Shown: positions 1-10,469, counted from the stretch's first letter. The stretch is 64,000 nt of DNA from Paralithodes platypus (GCA_032716605.1 CM064571.1:18097862-18161861); one strand, 5' to 3'. Numbers and translations: made by a program. The notes: generated by a model not told the origin, from the letters alone.

Positions 1-825
1 TTTAATGTCTTCATCATATTTTAATGTCTTCATAGTATTTTAATGTCTTCATAGTATTTTTAATGTCTTCATAGTATTTTAATGTCTTCATCATATTTTA
101 ATGTCTTCATAGTATTTTAATGTCTTCATAGTATTTTAATGTCTTCATAGTATTTTAATGTCTTCATCATATTTTAATGTCTTCATAGTATTTTAATGTC
201 TTCATAGTATTTTAATGTCTTCATCATATTTTAATGTCTTCATAGTATTTTAATGTCTTCATAGTATTTTAATGTCTTCATAGTATTTTAATGTCTTCAT
301 AGTATTTTAATGTCTTCATAGTATTTTAATGTCTTCATAGTATTTTAATGTCTTCATAGTATTTTAATGTCTTCATAGTATTTTAATGTCTTCATAGTAT
401 TTTAATGTCTTCATAGTATTTTAATGTCTTCATAGTATTTTAATGTCTTCATAGTATTTTAATGTCTTCATCATATTTTAATGTCTTCATAGTATTTTAA
501 TGTCTTCATAGTATTTTAATGTCTTCATAGTATTTTAATGTCTTCATCATATTTTAATGTCTTCATCATATTTTAATGTCTTCATAGTATTTTAATGTCT
601 TCATCATATTTTAATGTCTTCATAGTATTTTAATGTCTTCATAGTATTTTAATGTCTTCATAGTATTTTAATGTCTTCATAGTATTTTAATGTCTTCATA
701 GTATTTTAATGTCTTCATAGTATTTTAATGTCTTCATAGTATTTTAATGTCTTCATAGTATTTTAATGTCTTCATAGTATTTTAATGTCTTCATAGTATT
801 TTAATGTCTTCATCATATTTTAATG
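1..825. repeat. 19-bp AT-rich tandem array, cut by window edge
   Basis: About 43 copies of a 19-bp unit (ttttaatgtcttcatagta) run from the first base to about 825. Two versions of the unit end (tagta and tcata) are interspersed, which suggests spread by unequal exchange of short blocks. The array continues to the left of the window. Confidence 0.97.
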
Positions 826-1517
826 TTGATTAGCAATTTTTTTCATTCTGATAAATAGAAAAACAAAAAATTCAAACCGGGTATTTGATCTCACTTCTTT
901 TGTCTGTTTCTTTATTTATGTATATTTTTAACGAGTGTTTGTATTTTTTATTGCTTTGTACAAATTCACCTTGAAAAGGGGTCCACGTTGTGTAATTTTA
1001 AGCTTGATTGAGGTCTAGGGAGGAAATTAAAAATATATTAAAAGGATACATAAATGAGCAAATATATACGCCCATCCCCCCTTAACCCACTGGTTGTGGG
1101 GAACATTCTGGAATGCCATGGCAATTTATAGCAATTCACAGGCTCTTAAAGCCTCTTAAAGTCTTTGGAGACGAGTGCCAGTGAACGGGAGCGCTACAGG
1201 CCCCCGTCCGCTCTCCAGCCCAACGGCCGGTGCACTGAGCCATGTCTCGCTAGACATATGCAGCGCTGCCAAAGGCAAATGTAGCGCGACATGGTCATTA
1301 TTAGCTGATGTCTATGGTAGCTCTGCGGATGAACCCCGCGTGCTACGAAGCTCGTTCTAGTGTCATTTTGAAGCGATTTTCTTCTAGTTTATGGCTGAAT
1401 ACATTTCATTTCCTTCAGACACTTGCTTAATCATTCAGGAGTGCCTGAATGAACTCTAATGAATATGCCCACACTGTAAGTGTTAAGCAATATACTAATT
1501 ATCTCCCCCTTCCCCAG
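826..1517. other. Upstream region of the DAN-like gene, no certain feature
   Basis: Contains a fragment of the common TTAA-bounded repeat (about 960-1085). A more GC-rich stretch follows at 1150-1360, which could hold a 5' untranslated exon of the gene that starts at 1518, because that coding exon opens straight after a splice acceptor. I could not fix a promoter or donor here. Confidence 0.4.
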
Positions 1518-1763
1518 ATGCGGTGGCTTTGTGTGGTGGTAGCTGCGGTGGTGACGGCAGCGGGAGCTACTGACGCGGCCATAGCAGCATCCAGTGGTGG
1601 TGTAGGGGGTGTTGTTGATGTGGGGGACGGGGGTAACAACAATGATGTGTACCTCCCCGACGACCCCCCACCCCCCTCCCAGGACCCAGACACCCCCCTC
1701 CTCCCCTCCCTGCTACCCACTCAACGGCCACACCACCACCGACACTCACCCAGGCATCACCAG
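1518..1763 (+). CDS. DAN/NBL1-like secreted cystine-knot protein, coding exon 1 of 4
   Basis: This is the first coding exon of a predicted 274-residue secreted protein of the DAN/NBL1 family, whose known members are extracellular antagonists of BMP-type ligands. The exon opens with ATG directly after a polypyrimidine-CAG acceptor, so the 5' UTR must be on a separate upstream exon. It encodes a hydrophobic signal peptide (residues 1 to about 17, MRWLCVVVAAVVTAAGA), then a low-complexity Gly/Asp stretch and a Pro/His-rich linker up to residue 82. It ends at CAG|GTACAG in phase 0. The cystine knot lies in exons 2-4 at 2416, 2758 and 3636. The family assignment rests on the cysteine pattern and the CFSYTVP and YCDSC motifs. 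The receptor or ligand partner in crustaceans is not known to me. Confidence 0.82.
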
Positions 1764-2415
1764 GTACAGTCGGCCAACATTCTACCTAGCCCAGGGCTTC
1801 TTTTATTTATGGTACTTAACTGAAGAATAGAATCGGTAATGAACAGGAATGCATGGAGAATGATTGTGAAAAGATGAGTGATACCGCGGTCGTTGGGAGA
1901 GGCGGTTGGGTGCCAGTTGGACTAGATAATAGTCCGTCAGGCGCCTGGCCCGGGGAGCCGTTGTGAAGGGTGGTGGGCGGGCATTGTGATGTAGTTCCGC
2001 TGTGTGTCTACCTGCTGAGACCGGAACCTCTTCGGGAGAACTGGGACCGGGGGAGTGCTGGAGGCCCCTAGTGATCCTTGGTCTTTGGGTCTTCTCCTGG
2101 GCGACCTAGATGTGTGTGAGCACAATAACTTAGTGTTTGAGACTATTCATATAGGTTTAAGTGCAAATTATTCCTAACATAAAGGCAGAGTGTCAAAACG
2201 GGACAAGTTGGTTTTAAAATTGTAATGAATATGACAAAGAATATGGGAAAATGTACACAAATTTACATTGTTTTGGCCATATCATCACTTCCAAGGATAT
2301 AAGAAGAACTGTGAAGCATAAATATTTCTCTGTTATTTAGTAATGATAACCAAAAATAAAGGAAAAGGTCTCTGCTTTGACACCCTGCATAAAGGCTACC
2401 TCAATTCTCTTCCAG

Positions 2416-2508
2416 GTCCACAACTTAGTACTGAACCCCGAGCAGAACTCCCTGTGTGAGCTCAAACCTATCCGGCAGATCCTCACCGACGCCCACTGCA
2501 CTTCAAGG
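2416..2508 (+). CDS. DAN/NBL1-like protein, coding exon 2 of 4
   Basis: 31 codons in phase 0 (residues 83-113), between acceptor TTCCAG and donor AGG|GTCAGT. It carries the first two knot cysteines (C96 in SLCELKPI and C110 in DAHC). The run from the first cysteine through a short hydrophobic helix to the second cysteine is typical of DAN-family proteins rather than bursicon. Confidence 0.88.
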
Positions 2509-2757
2509 GTCAGTCACTTCACTTATACTTTTTTTACTATGTTGTGTGTCTTTTTTTGGTTTGATAAAATTATAAAGTATGATTTTTGTTATCTTGTGCC
2601 ATGCTATTATATATATGTTGAACTTAGTTGTTTTTGTATATACTTAGGCACATATCCCATAGTAGTCTAGCGAGGAAACTAAGTAACGTAATTAACTAAA
2701 TAAATAAGATAATAAATAACAATCTCCCCTTAACCCCGCAACCCCGCACCCCCCCAG

Positions 2758-2889
2758 GAGATCGGCAACCACGTGTGCGTCGGGACCTGCTTCAGCTACA
2801 CGGTGCCCCAGACGGAGCCAGAGACACCTGGTGACAAGCTACTGGACTACTGTGATTCCTGCCAGGCTTCAGAGACTCACTGGACGCCG
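2758..2889 (+). CDS. DAN/NBL1-like protein, coding exon 3 of 4
   Basis: 44 codons in phase 0 (residues 114-157). It holds the diagnostic core VCVGTCFSYTVPQT and YCDSCQA, cysteines 120, 124, 145 and 148. The CFSYxVP and CDSC blocks are what separate NBL1/DAN from gremlin, bursicon and sclerostin relatives. The donor is CCG|GTTAGT. Confidence 0.92.
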
Positions 2890-2904
2890 GTTAGTATTAT
2901 GATT

Positions 2905-3190
2905 TTAAGACGTTCGGCCCATTAGTTTGGCGATTTTAGGACCTTTCGCCCCTTTTCTGTGTCCATGATATGGCTTTTAATGTAATTTAGGGGTCGATAT
3001 TTTCCTGGCGAGCGATCGCGAGCCTGTAATTTAGGAGGAACCGGACATTTTTCTTCTGAAAAATGTACAAATATATCTTGAAGGGGGATCATGAGGTTGT
3101 TATTTTAAGTTTGATGGAGGTCTTGGGAGGAAACTAAAACAAATAATACATGAATTAATTAATCGACCAAAAAATGAACCATCCCCCTCA
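2905..3190 (+). mobile_element. TTAA-bounded family 1 copy inside the DAN-gene intron 3
   Basis: A copy of the commonest interspersed repeat here, about 350 bp. Landmarks in order are acgttcggcccattagtttg, ggtgtcgat(t), tcctggcgagcga(tagcgagcctg), gaccgaaaaatgtacaaat and cttgatggaggtctagggag. Full copies begin near TTAAGGGGG and end near CCCCTTAA, so the element is probably a non-autonomous DNA transposon that targets TTAA. Further fragments are at about 3225-3310 and 5820-5900. Confidence 0.65.
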
Positions 3191-3477
3191 ACTCTAATTG
3201 GTCTCTGGGGAGGCTTTCACCTCACCTATTTTGATACATTAATTTGGAGATTTTAAGATGTTTCACCTCATTAGTTTGGTGATAAGATGCTTCAACCTAT
3301 TCAAGTGTCAATTTTATTCTGGGTGAGACTGTAACCTATAAGAAATCTGCCTTTGGCCGAGACATTATTTTATCAACAAATTTAAATATTTAATTAGCAT
3401 CCAGAATACAAAGTTATCATACATAAATATCTTAAGCCAGACCATTTCGGTAGGAACACAATTATGGTAACTAATAA

Positions 3478-3600
3478 CTGTCTTGATGGTGTAATGGTTA
3501 GAGTATTTAAGATTTGTATGTGGTAACCCAGGTTCGAATCCCGGTAGGATCACATTTTTTCGTTAATTTCATTGGGAGATATATGGTGTTGGGAGTGAAA
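3478..3600 (+). mobile_element. tRNA-derived SINE
   Basis: Contains an A-box-like tggtgtaatggttagagt and a B-box ggttcgaatcccgg at tRNA spacing, then a tail of about 40 bp. A second copy at 25668-25800 has the same head and tail, so this is a SINE and not a tRNA gene. The acceptor arms do not pair. Confidence 0.7.
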
Positions 3601-3635
3601 TAAATAAATTAGATTATTCCCCTCACCTCCTTCAG

Positions 3636-3989
3636 ATTGAGCTGGAGTGTGAGAAAGATGGCAACACGTACCAAGTAACGAAGCGTGTCCAGATGATCAC
3701 CAACTGTTCCTGCGCCCCCTGCCATCCGTCCCGCAGCGCCCCGACCACCACGGACAACGAAGTCACCTACCCCGCCAACGACCACCACATCTCCGAGCTC
3801 CTCCTCTACAAGATGCTCCCAGAGAGTCACAAGTTCAAGGAGGCCGCGGGACTCGAACGCGCCAATAACTTCAACCGCCACGAACTATCCCTAGAAGAGC
3901 TGAAGAAGAAGATCTACTTAGCACCCGACCAGGAACAGGAACTCCGTGGGAAGATCGTGTTTGATATCTCTTCCACCTTCCAGAATTAG
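3636..3989 (+). CDS. DAN/NBL1-like protein, last coding exon (4 of 4)
   Basis: 117 codons plus TAG (residues 158-274). The knot closes with LEC (C162) and NCSCAPC (C181, C183, C186), so the protein has ten cysteines in the domain. The C-terminal tail of about 85 residues is charged and probably helical (HHISELLLYKML, LSLEELKKKIY) and has no family motif I recognise. The stop codon lies inside a segment that is repeated twice downstream. Confidence 0.9.
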   Translation: MELECEKDGNTYQVTKRVQMITNCSCAPCHPSRSAPTTTDNEVTYPANDHHISELLLYKMLPESHKFKEAAGLERANNFNRHELSLEELKKKIYLAPDQEQELRGKIVFDISSTFQN

Positions 3990-4290
3990 AAGAAGCCGAG
4001 GGTTATCAATCTTTGAGAATATTATACATATATTTCATTTAAAGGGAGATGGGCTGCTTTTCTGGTCCCCTTTCTTCCTCATGTTTAGCTTTCTGCACCT
4101 TCCAGAATGAGGAGGTGGAGCCGAGAGTTATTAATCTTTGAGAATATTATACACATATTTCGCTTAAAAGGGATGATGGGTGTTTTTCTGGTCCCCCTTC
4201 TTTCTCATGTTTATCCTTTTCCACCTTCCAGAATGAGGAGGAGGAGCCTAGGGTTATTAATCTTTGAGAATAAACACATTTCATTTAACT
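3966..4290 (+). repeat. Three tandem copies of the DAN-gene terminus and 3' UTR
   Basis: The last six codons, stop and about 110 bp of 3' UTR are present three times in diverged form: from 3966 (the real terminus), from about 4097 and from about 4226. All copies share CACCTTCCAGAAT, a GAGGGTTAT-like stretch and AATCTTTGAGAATA. The second and third copies have GAG where the real one has TAG, so they are not alternative stops. The third copy contains AATAAA at 4269, a possible polyadenylation signal. Confidence 0.85.
4269..4274 (+). promoter_or_regulatory. Candidate polyadenylation signal of the DAN-like gene
   Basis: AATAAA in the third copy of the repeated 3' UTR segment. In the first two copies the matching position reads GAATATTATA, so only the third has the hexamer. 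Confidence 0.4.
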
Positions 4291-4292
4291 AA

Positions 4293-4516
4293 CCAATTGC
4301 AAGCTTCAGGCTGTAAGGAAGTTGGAGGTATAGACATCGATATTTAGCAGAATTACCAGCTAACATATGGTGGTAGTACATTCATAAAAACATAAAACCA
4401 AATCCATCCTTCTTTCTATCCATCAGAAACCTACATTATTATCACTTATCTGTTGTATATCACTGTTTTCACTCTAACTTCCTTACTGTACCCTGAAACT
4501 TGCAAGTGGTCAATTC
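4293..4516. mobile_element. MITE with AATTG...CAATT terminal inverted repeats
   Basis: A short inverted-repeat element. The left end reads aattgcaagcttcaggctgt and the right end reads acttgcaagtggtcaatt. The centre (aaaccaaatccatccttctt) is shared with copies at 52116-52347 and 52945-53167. A half copy is at 18518-18650. It has no coding capacity. Confidence 0.72.
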
Positions 4517-5280
4517 AATTCAATTCAAGAGTTTATCGACACACAACACACCAGACACAACGACACACAACAGATACATAGTAATCAATTATGATTAAAC
4601 ACACTTGCTCTTTATATATAGCTAGGGGAAGCTAACTAGACTCCAATTTTTTCCAGCTGATACTAAATTGCCATCTCTCCATTCTGATTACTACTTTATT
4701 ATCATGATTTTGTGGCGAAATAGGTTGCTAATTATGAAAACTTTGCAATAATATGAGGCACAGACATAGCAGTATCAGATTTGTCCAGTAAGAATCATGA
4801 AATCTGATGCTAAAGGGTTCAATTTACCATCAACTGGAAACAAAATAGACTATAATAAAGTGCATTGATAGCGACACCGTGACTTTAGAACTTTACCTAC
4901 TGTACATCAGACACAACATTTTAGGACATACACATCTGACATTGGACTATGTGATATCATAACCAATATAATAGTGCACATAAGATACATTTAGTTAATT
5001 CATCGGAGTCTTAAATCCATTACAAATTATATATATATATACTGTATATATATATATATATATAATTGAATTTGCTGTTTATTCGTATATTAAATTGGAC
5101 TCTGAACAATTAGGTTTTCAACGATACAAGATATAGAAATATTTGTGAGATATTAGACTCCATTTTAGCTACTTTTTGACTCGGATAATGAGACTCCGAT
5201 ACATCCCCCGATAAAGAGCTCATGTGACACCGGCTATCGTAGATTATAAGGGTAGTATTATTGACTATTTACATACTGTG

Positions 5281-5675
5281 AGGAGGCGCATTTTTCAACT
5301 TTCAAAAATCAAATATTAAACAAATAATTCAACCCAAAAATATATGCTTGCCTCCAGATACCCGGGTGCATTTTTCAACTTGCAAAAGAACAATTCAACC
5401 CAATAATGTATGCTTGCCTCCAGATACCCAGGCGCATTTTTCAACTTGCAAAATAACAAACAATAAGCAAATAATTCAACCCAGTCATACATGTTTTGCC
5501 TCCAGATACCCAGGCGTATTTTTCAACTTGCAAAAGAAGCAAACAATAAGCAAATAATTCAACCCAATAATATATGTTTGCCTCCAGATACCCAGGCGCA
5601 TTTTTCAGCTTGCAAGAATCAAATATTAAGCAAATAATTCAACCCAGTCGTGTTTTTGCCTCCAGATATCCAATA
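5281..5675. repeat. Tandem repeat of a 60-85 bp unit
   Basis: About five imperfect copies of a unit containing cctccagatacccaggcgca and tttttcaacttgcaaaa. Copies differ in length by small internal deletions. The frames that stay open across it are composition effects. Confidence 0.85.
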
Positions 5676-5934
5676 AAAATGAAACCAACAAAATTTCTCT
5701 GACATTGTTTCTGATTTCGTCAACCTTGCTATTTTATTTAAGGCCTTATATTCAATGAACCTGTAACACTATCTGGTCCGACGTCTTGTGGGTTATTATG
5801 ATATTTTGATATTTTGTAGTTTAAGGGGGGGGGGGGGGGGAGGGGATTTGTATGGACCCCCTTCTCCCTCATGCTTACCCCCATTAACTTATAAAATTCA
5901 AGAACTAAAGAACTTAAAGAACTAAAAACCTTCC

Positions 5935-6175
5935 CTAAAGGGGGTAGTGGTTATGTAAATATTTTTGTATATATATATTTATTTTATAGTTTCATTGCTA
6001 GACGACCATCAAGCATTAAACAATACCCCATGGCACGAAAGGTTTTTATATTGACAAACAAATGCGGCGAAAGGTCTTAAAATCGCCAAAATAATGGAGC
6101 GAACGTTTTTAAATTCCAAAGCTAATGGGGCTAAACATGAGGGAGAAAAGAGACCCCCCCCCCCTTAAGACCATA
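5935..6175 (-). mobile_element. TTAA-bounded family 1 copy, minus orientation
   Basis: Reverse-orientation landmarks: tggcacgaaaggt, gcggcgaaaggtcttaaaat, aaacatgagggagaaaagag and a terminal ccccccttaag. The left part is shortened. Confidence 0.6.
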
Positions 6176-6261
6176 TATAAAATATATTCAACTTGGGAGT
6201 GCAATATCCCAAGACCTTTTCGACTGTCAGATTGGCGATAAAATTGAGATATACGGTTTGT

Positions 6262-6264
<3 letters not shown>

Positions 6265-6302
<38 letters not shown>
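6265..6302. repeat. (GA)n microsatellite
   Basis: Uninterrupted gagaga run. Confidence 0.95.
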
Positions 6303-6305
<3 letters not shown>

Positions 6306-6477
6306 TGACTTGACTGTCACGTAGGTATCAGTAATCTCTTGTTTTTAGACCGAGTGATGGTACCTTAGTAAAACAATAACTGTCTTTCTCTATTTGTGTG
6401 TGTGTGTGTGAGTGGGTAGGCTGCTAGACCTGTTGTTGATTGACTTCCTTTGTACTCATTTGTGTTAGTGTGTGTTT

Positions 6478-6800
6478 AATAAATAATAAATAATAATCGT
6501 TTTATTTCAAGCCGGCAGCCAGTGAGGCTGAAAATACACAGCCTTAACCTAGATCTTACCCTAAGAGATCAACAGACTGATCCTGGCTGCTAACGAGAGC
6601 GCCTACATATTCCCGAGGGAGTAGGACGTGGGTAGGATACTTTGTCAGTCCCCCGAGACGATCCATCCAGACCTAGCCTTCACGGCCAGGGAATGTTTTT
6701 GAGAGAACTTCCCCTGCCAGCGCGTGGGATCGAACCCCCGACACCAGAGCAAGCACTCCCAACACAGTGTACTAAGCGTACTCGGCCATCGTGACCGCGT

Positions 6801-6805
<5 letters not shown>
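6478..6805 (-). mobile_element. tRNA-derived SINE, minus strand
   Basis: On the minus strand the right end reads as a tRNA-like head (gatggccgagtacgcttagt followed by gggggttcgatcccacg). The body runs about 230 bp to an AATAAATAATAA-like tail at 6478. This is a different SINE family from the one at 3478. Confidence 0.65.
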
Positions 6806-6836
<31 letters not shown>

Positions 6837-6909
6837 CTAAACAAATAAGTCACTGTTAAGAACGTTGTTTGGGGATTTCATGGAAAATCGATATATATTA
6901 ATATCTACG

Positions 6910-7020
<111 letters not shown>

Positions 7021-7239
7021 CCCATCCCTCCATCAATATTATATAAGGTATCTTCTCATAACGGCCTCAATTTGGGAACCACTCCACCACACAACAACTT
7101 CCCAGACGTCTGTTAAAACGTCAGAGAGGGAAGCCGTGTGTGTTTGTGTGTGTGTGTGTATGTGTGTGTGTGTGTGTGTCTGTGTATGTGGGGGGGGGGG
7201 AGTTGTTCTATGTGGCTGAGTGAGTGTGAATTTGATTGT

Positions 7240-7690
7240 GTTTGTACTTACTCTAGTTGTATTGCGGGAGTGAGCATGCTCGTTATTTCCCGCCTCCTAT
7301 ATGTGTAGGTGTCATATGTATCGTTGGAATGGCTGTGGATGTGTGTGTAGTCTGTATTTTTAGCCAATTGACGACATCGGAAACGAAGGCTTAGGGTGGA
7401 TCTGTATGATACCATTCTCACTATAGACGGTACCGTCTCGCCCGAAGGCTTAGGTAGCCATCAGCTTAGGTGAACCATATGATACCCATCTCGCCTTGTA
7501 CCATTTTTGCCAACCCCAGATGGGACGTCACAACGTCGTCCACTTATTCCAGGTACCTATTTACAGCTAGGTGAACTGAGGCTAACACATGAAAGGAGAC
7601 AAGCCCAATTTGTCTCCGCCCGGCCGGGGATTGAACCCCCGACCCCTCGTGTGTGAGACGAGAGCTCTACCTACTAGGCTACGGGCTGTG
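7240..7690 (-). mobile_element. tRNA-derived SINE, minus strand, third family
   Basis: The minus strand reads cccgtagcctagtaggtaga ... gggggttcaatccccggccg, a tRNA-like A box and B box. The body holds tagctgtaaataggtacctg (reverse of 7550-7570). A (TG)n run has grown directly against the head at 7689. Confidence 0.62.
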
Positions 7691-8350
7691 TGTGTGTGTG
7701 CTTGTGTCTGTGCGTGTGTGTATGCATGTATAGGTGTGTGTATGTGTGTGTGTGATTGTGCTTGTTTGTATGTGTGTTTGTACCGACGCTCATGTCTGTG
7801 ATTGTGTGCCTGTATGTGTCTGTATGTTTGTGAGTGTGTGCGTGGGAGACCAAGAGTTTATATGTGTCTAATTAAATGTGTGTCTAATTGCAATGTGTAG
7901 GTGTGTGTATGTGCGTGTTTTAAAATATACCTGTGTACGTGTGTGTGCGTGTGTTAGAATATACCTGTGTGCGCATTGACAGTATATGAGTGTGCGAGTC
8001 TTCTTATTGGTTCCCATATCGTGACGTCATACGAGTTCTGTCACATTATTGGTTGATATAATTTATGAGCGCTGTATCACAACAATTCTAAATTAAAAAC
8101 AATCTTTCGAGGTTCTTTCCTTTCTAGCAAAATCTATCCCATTACTGTACTCATTGCTTTCGTTGAGGAATAATTTACAAACCCCACACAAAATATATAT
8201 AAATAAAGCTCCAACGAAATTGAAATTCAGAGTGTATCGAGCCCATTTACAAAAGTGGCAGCCAATCAGCATCGAGTAACCTGCGCGCGACCCTCTAAAT
8301 CAAGTTTGCGAAACAGAAAAAAACTCGCCCCCCAAAAATAGCCCAGCACC

Positions 8351-8359
8351 TATATAAAA
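8351..8359 (+). promoter_or_regulatory. TATA box of the trissin gene
   Basis: TATATAAAA followed about 30 bp later by a pyrimidine-rich start region (cctcacaccagctct near 8380-8395). Transcription from there would give a 5' UTR of about 190-200 nt before the ATG at 8582. Position, spacing and the nearby signal-peptide exon all agree. Confidence 0.7.
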
Positions 8360-8581
8360 CCCGCCCCGTCCTCTCCCGACCTCACACCAGCTCTGGGATC
8401 GTCAGGGAGAACCAAGACAACCGGCCAAAAACATCGCCAGCATCCATCAAATATATCTCTCAAAACTCTGAACATCGCGAAAAAGCCGAGAGAGAGAGGC
8501 GCCGAAAGTTCCCAAGCGACTGCAATTGTTTTGAGAGAGTTCGGTCCCCGCGCATTCGGCAAGATTGTGAGGTTACAGAAC

Positions 8582-8606
8582 ATGCGGTCCTTGGCCCTCC
8601 TATTAG
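8582..8606 (+). CDS. Trissin precursor, coding exon 1 of 3
   Basis: Eight codons plus one base (MRSLALLL, phase 1) ending at TTAG|GTAAGT. Joined to exon 2 at 12633 it gives a complete signal peptide of 18 residues rich in Leu, Val and Ala, ending AWA. Trissin is a secreted arthropod neuropeptide with three disulfides that acts on a G-protein-coupled receptor. The predicted precursor has 178 residues over exons at 8582, 12633 and 13257, and both junction phases agree (1, then 2). A MITE sits only 8 bp after the donor. Confidence 0.85.
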
Positions 8607-8614
8607 GTAAGTCT

Positions 8615-8830
8615 TTAACCCTTTCAAGATCCGTTTATGCATTTCTTTCCGGTTTTCTGGCTTTTATTAAATAATATTATTCAGATTAGGAAGGGTATAT
8701 GGAAGTCAGAGGGTTAATTGAGATAATCTCTACCCTTATAATTCCCCTAAATCCTTCTTAAATTGTATATAATCGTCTAATGAGAGCCACAATAAACTGT
8801 TAAAATGGGTCATAATCTTCAAAGGGTTAA
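8615..8830. mobile_element. TTAA-bounded palindromic MITE (family 2) at the trissin exon 1 donor
   Basis: Starts ttaaccctttcaagatccg and ends tcataatcttcaaagggtta, ends inverted and bounded by TTAA. Internal halves (attcagattaggaagggtat and ccttcttaaattgtatataa) are also near-inverted, so the whole 216 bp can fold back. TTAA followed by CCC at the tips resembles piggyBac-type ends. Confidence 0.8.
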
Positions 8831-9041
8831 CTCGGAATTTTAGCAAAGTAGACACAAATTAGTTAATGTTTATGATGATATGGATATATTGGCAGTAGGC
8901 AGTAGGTGATCTAGATGTTTGTGAATTTGTGTTTTTGTGTGATCATTGTTTTTGTTGTTGTGTTGTGTTGTCCCTATTCGGGCTCTGTCTCGAGCAAATA
9001 GATAAATAGATAGTTATAATTTCGAACTTACCTCTGTATTC

Positions 9042-9150
9042 GTAACCCTTTCAAGAAAATGACGCACTTTGACTGTTTATTCTGGTTATCATTAGACGAT
9101 TGTATGCAATTTACGAAGCTTTGGAGGGACCTGCAGAGTTAAGATACATA
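9042..9150 (+). mobile_element. Family 2 MITE, left half only
   Basis: Starts aaccctttcaagaaaatgac and keeps tctggttatcattagacgat and the aagctttgga(gggacct) part, then stops. It has no right terminus. Confidence 0.6.
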
Positions 9151-9213
9151 AGATACATAAGATAGAACTTACCGCTTTAATTGCTAGAGGTCCTTCCTAT
9201 GCTTTATAAAATC

Positions 9214-9590
9214 GCTTAAGGGGGATGGGCATATTTATTTGCCTTTTTATTGATATCATTATTATTATTGTATTAGTCTCCTCCCTAGACCTCCATCAAG
9301 CTTAAACAAAACACCGCCTAGACCCCTCTCAAAATAAATTTGTACATTTATCGGTAGAAAAAGGCCTTCTTCATAAAAATATTGGTTCGCTATCACTCGC
9401 CAGGAAAAAATCGACACCTAAATGGCACGGAAGGTCCTAATATTGACAAAGAAGTGGGGTGAAAGGTCCTAAAATCGCCAAACTAATGGAACAAACGTCC
9501 TAAAATCTGAAAACTTATGGGGACAAATATGAGATAGAAGGGGGGGGGGGCCAGAACAATAGAGCATCTGCCCTTAAGGGGAGGCATTTA
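9214..9590 (-). mobile_element. TTAA-bounded family 1 copy, minus orientation
   Basis: Begins ttaagggggatgggcatatt and continues through cctagacctccatcaagctt, cgctatcactcgccagg and tggcacggaaggtcct to a G-run near 9545. A second reversed copy follows directly. Confidence 0.72.
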
Positions 9591-9907
9591 TTTTGTTCCC
9601 TAGACCTCCATCAAGCTTAAAATTACACCCCCTTGAGTCCCTTTCAAGATAAATTTGTAAATTTTTCGGTAGAAAAATTTCCCGGCCGAAGGCCGGTTCC
9701 TCTTAAATTACAGGCTCGCTATCGCTCGCCAGGATAAAATCGACACCTGAATGGCACGAAAGGTCTTAATATGGGGTGAAAGTTCTTAAAATAGCTAAAT
9801 TAATGGGGCAAACGTTTTATAATATCAAAAGCAATGGGGCTAAACATGAGAGAGAAAGGGGTCAAGAAAAAAATCCCTCAAGTGGAGATCTCCCCTTAAC
9901 GCTATTA
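9582..9907 (-). mobile_element. TTAA-bounded family 1 copy, minus orientation, tandem to the previous
   Basis: Begins ttaaggggaggcatttattt and ends gagatctccccttaac. It includes the small palindrome cccggccgaaggccggttcc and ggctcgctatcgctcgccag. Confidence 0.75.
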
Positions 9908-9912
9908 TTACA

Positions 9913-10129
9913 TTAACCCCTTCTGTACCGGCGACGTCATTTTAACTGTATTCTGGTTACTGTTAGACGATTTTATTCAGTCTAAAAAGGGCCTCCAGCA
10001 ATTAACCGGCTTCGAACTTTCTCACTTAACCTCTTTGACTACCACAAATCCTTCTTAAAAGCTGCACAACATCGTCTAAATATGCCTAGAATCAAATTAA
10101 AATGACGTCGCCGGTACAGAAGGGGTTAA
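9913..10129. mobile_element. Complete family 2 palindromic MITE
   Basis: The best copy in the window: ttaaccccttctgtaccggc at the left and gccggtacagaaggggttaa at the right are perfect inverted repeats, with TTAA at both tips and an inverted interior (gacgattttattcag and its complement). It has no ORF. Confidence 0.88.
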
Positions 10130-10469
10130 CATTTTGAGGATTGTGACGCATTTTGACAGTGCATTCTGGCTACCATTGGACGACTTTATGCAGCTTAGGA
10201 ATGAGCTGTGGGAATGAAAAGGGTTACAACTATCTCAATTAACCCTCTGAATTCCAATACTGTACATCTAAATAATTCAACGTACCACACATTTAGCTTT
10301 CTTTCAGTCTTTCAACTTGGGTGGGTGGGTGGAGGGGGAGGGGGCCACTTGTTGCAGGCAGCTAAACCATTTGTCTCCTTCATATGTACACTTCCTATTC
10401 TGAATACAATCATCAAATAATAGCCAGAGAATAGAAAAGGAATGCGTCATCGTATCTTGAGAGCGTAAA
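10126..10469. mobile_element. Second family 2 MITE sharing one TTAA with its neighbour
   Basis: Its left tip uses the right TTAA of the previous element (ttaacattttgaggattgtg). The right half (atagccagagaatagaaaag, gcgtcatcgtatcttgagag) is separated from the left by about 130 bp of extra sequence. Confidence 0.6.

Noticed and set aside
1499..1749. Minus-strand frames over DAN exon 1
   Set aside because: Shadows of the GC-rich coding exon on the plus strand, which has a signal peptide, a matching donor and downstream exons.
8350..8642. Minus-strand frames over the trissin promoter and 5' UTR
   Set aside because: They overlap the TATA box and leader of a well-supported plus-strand gene and have no splice support.
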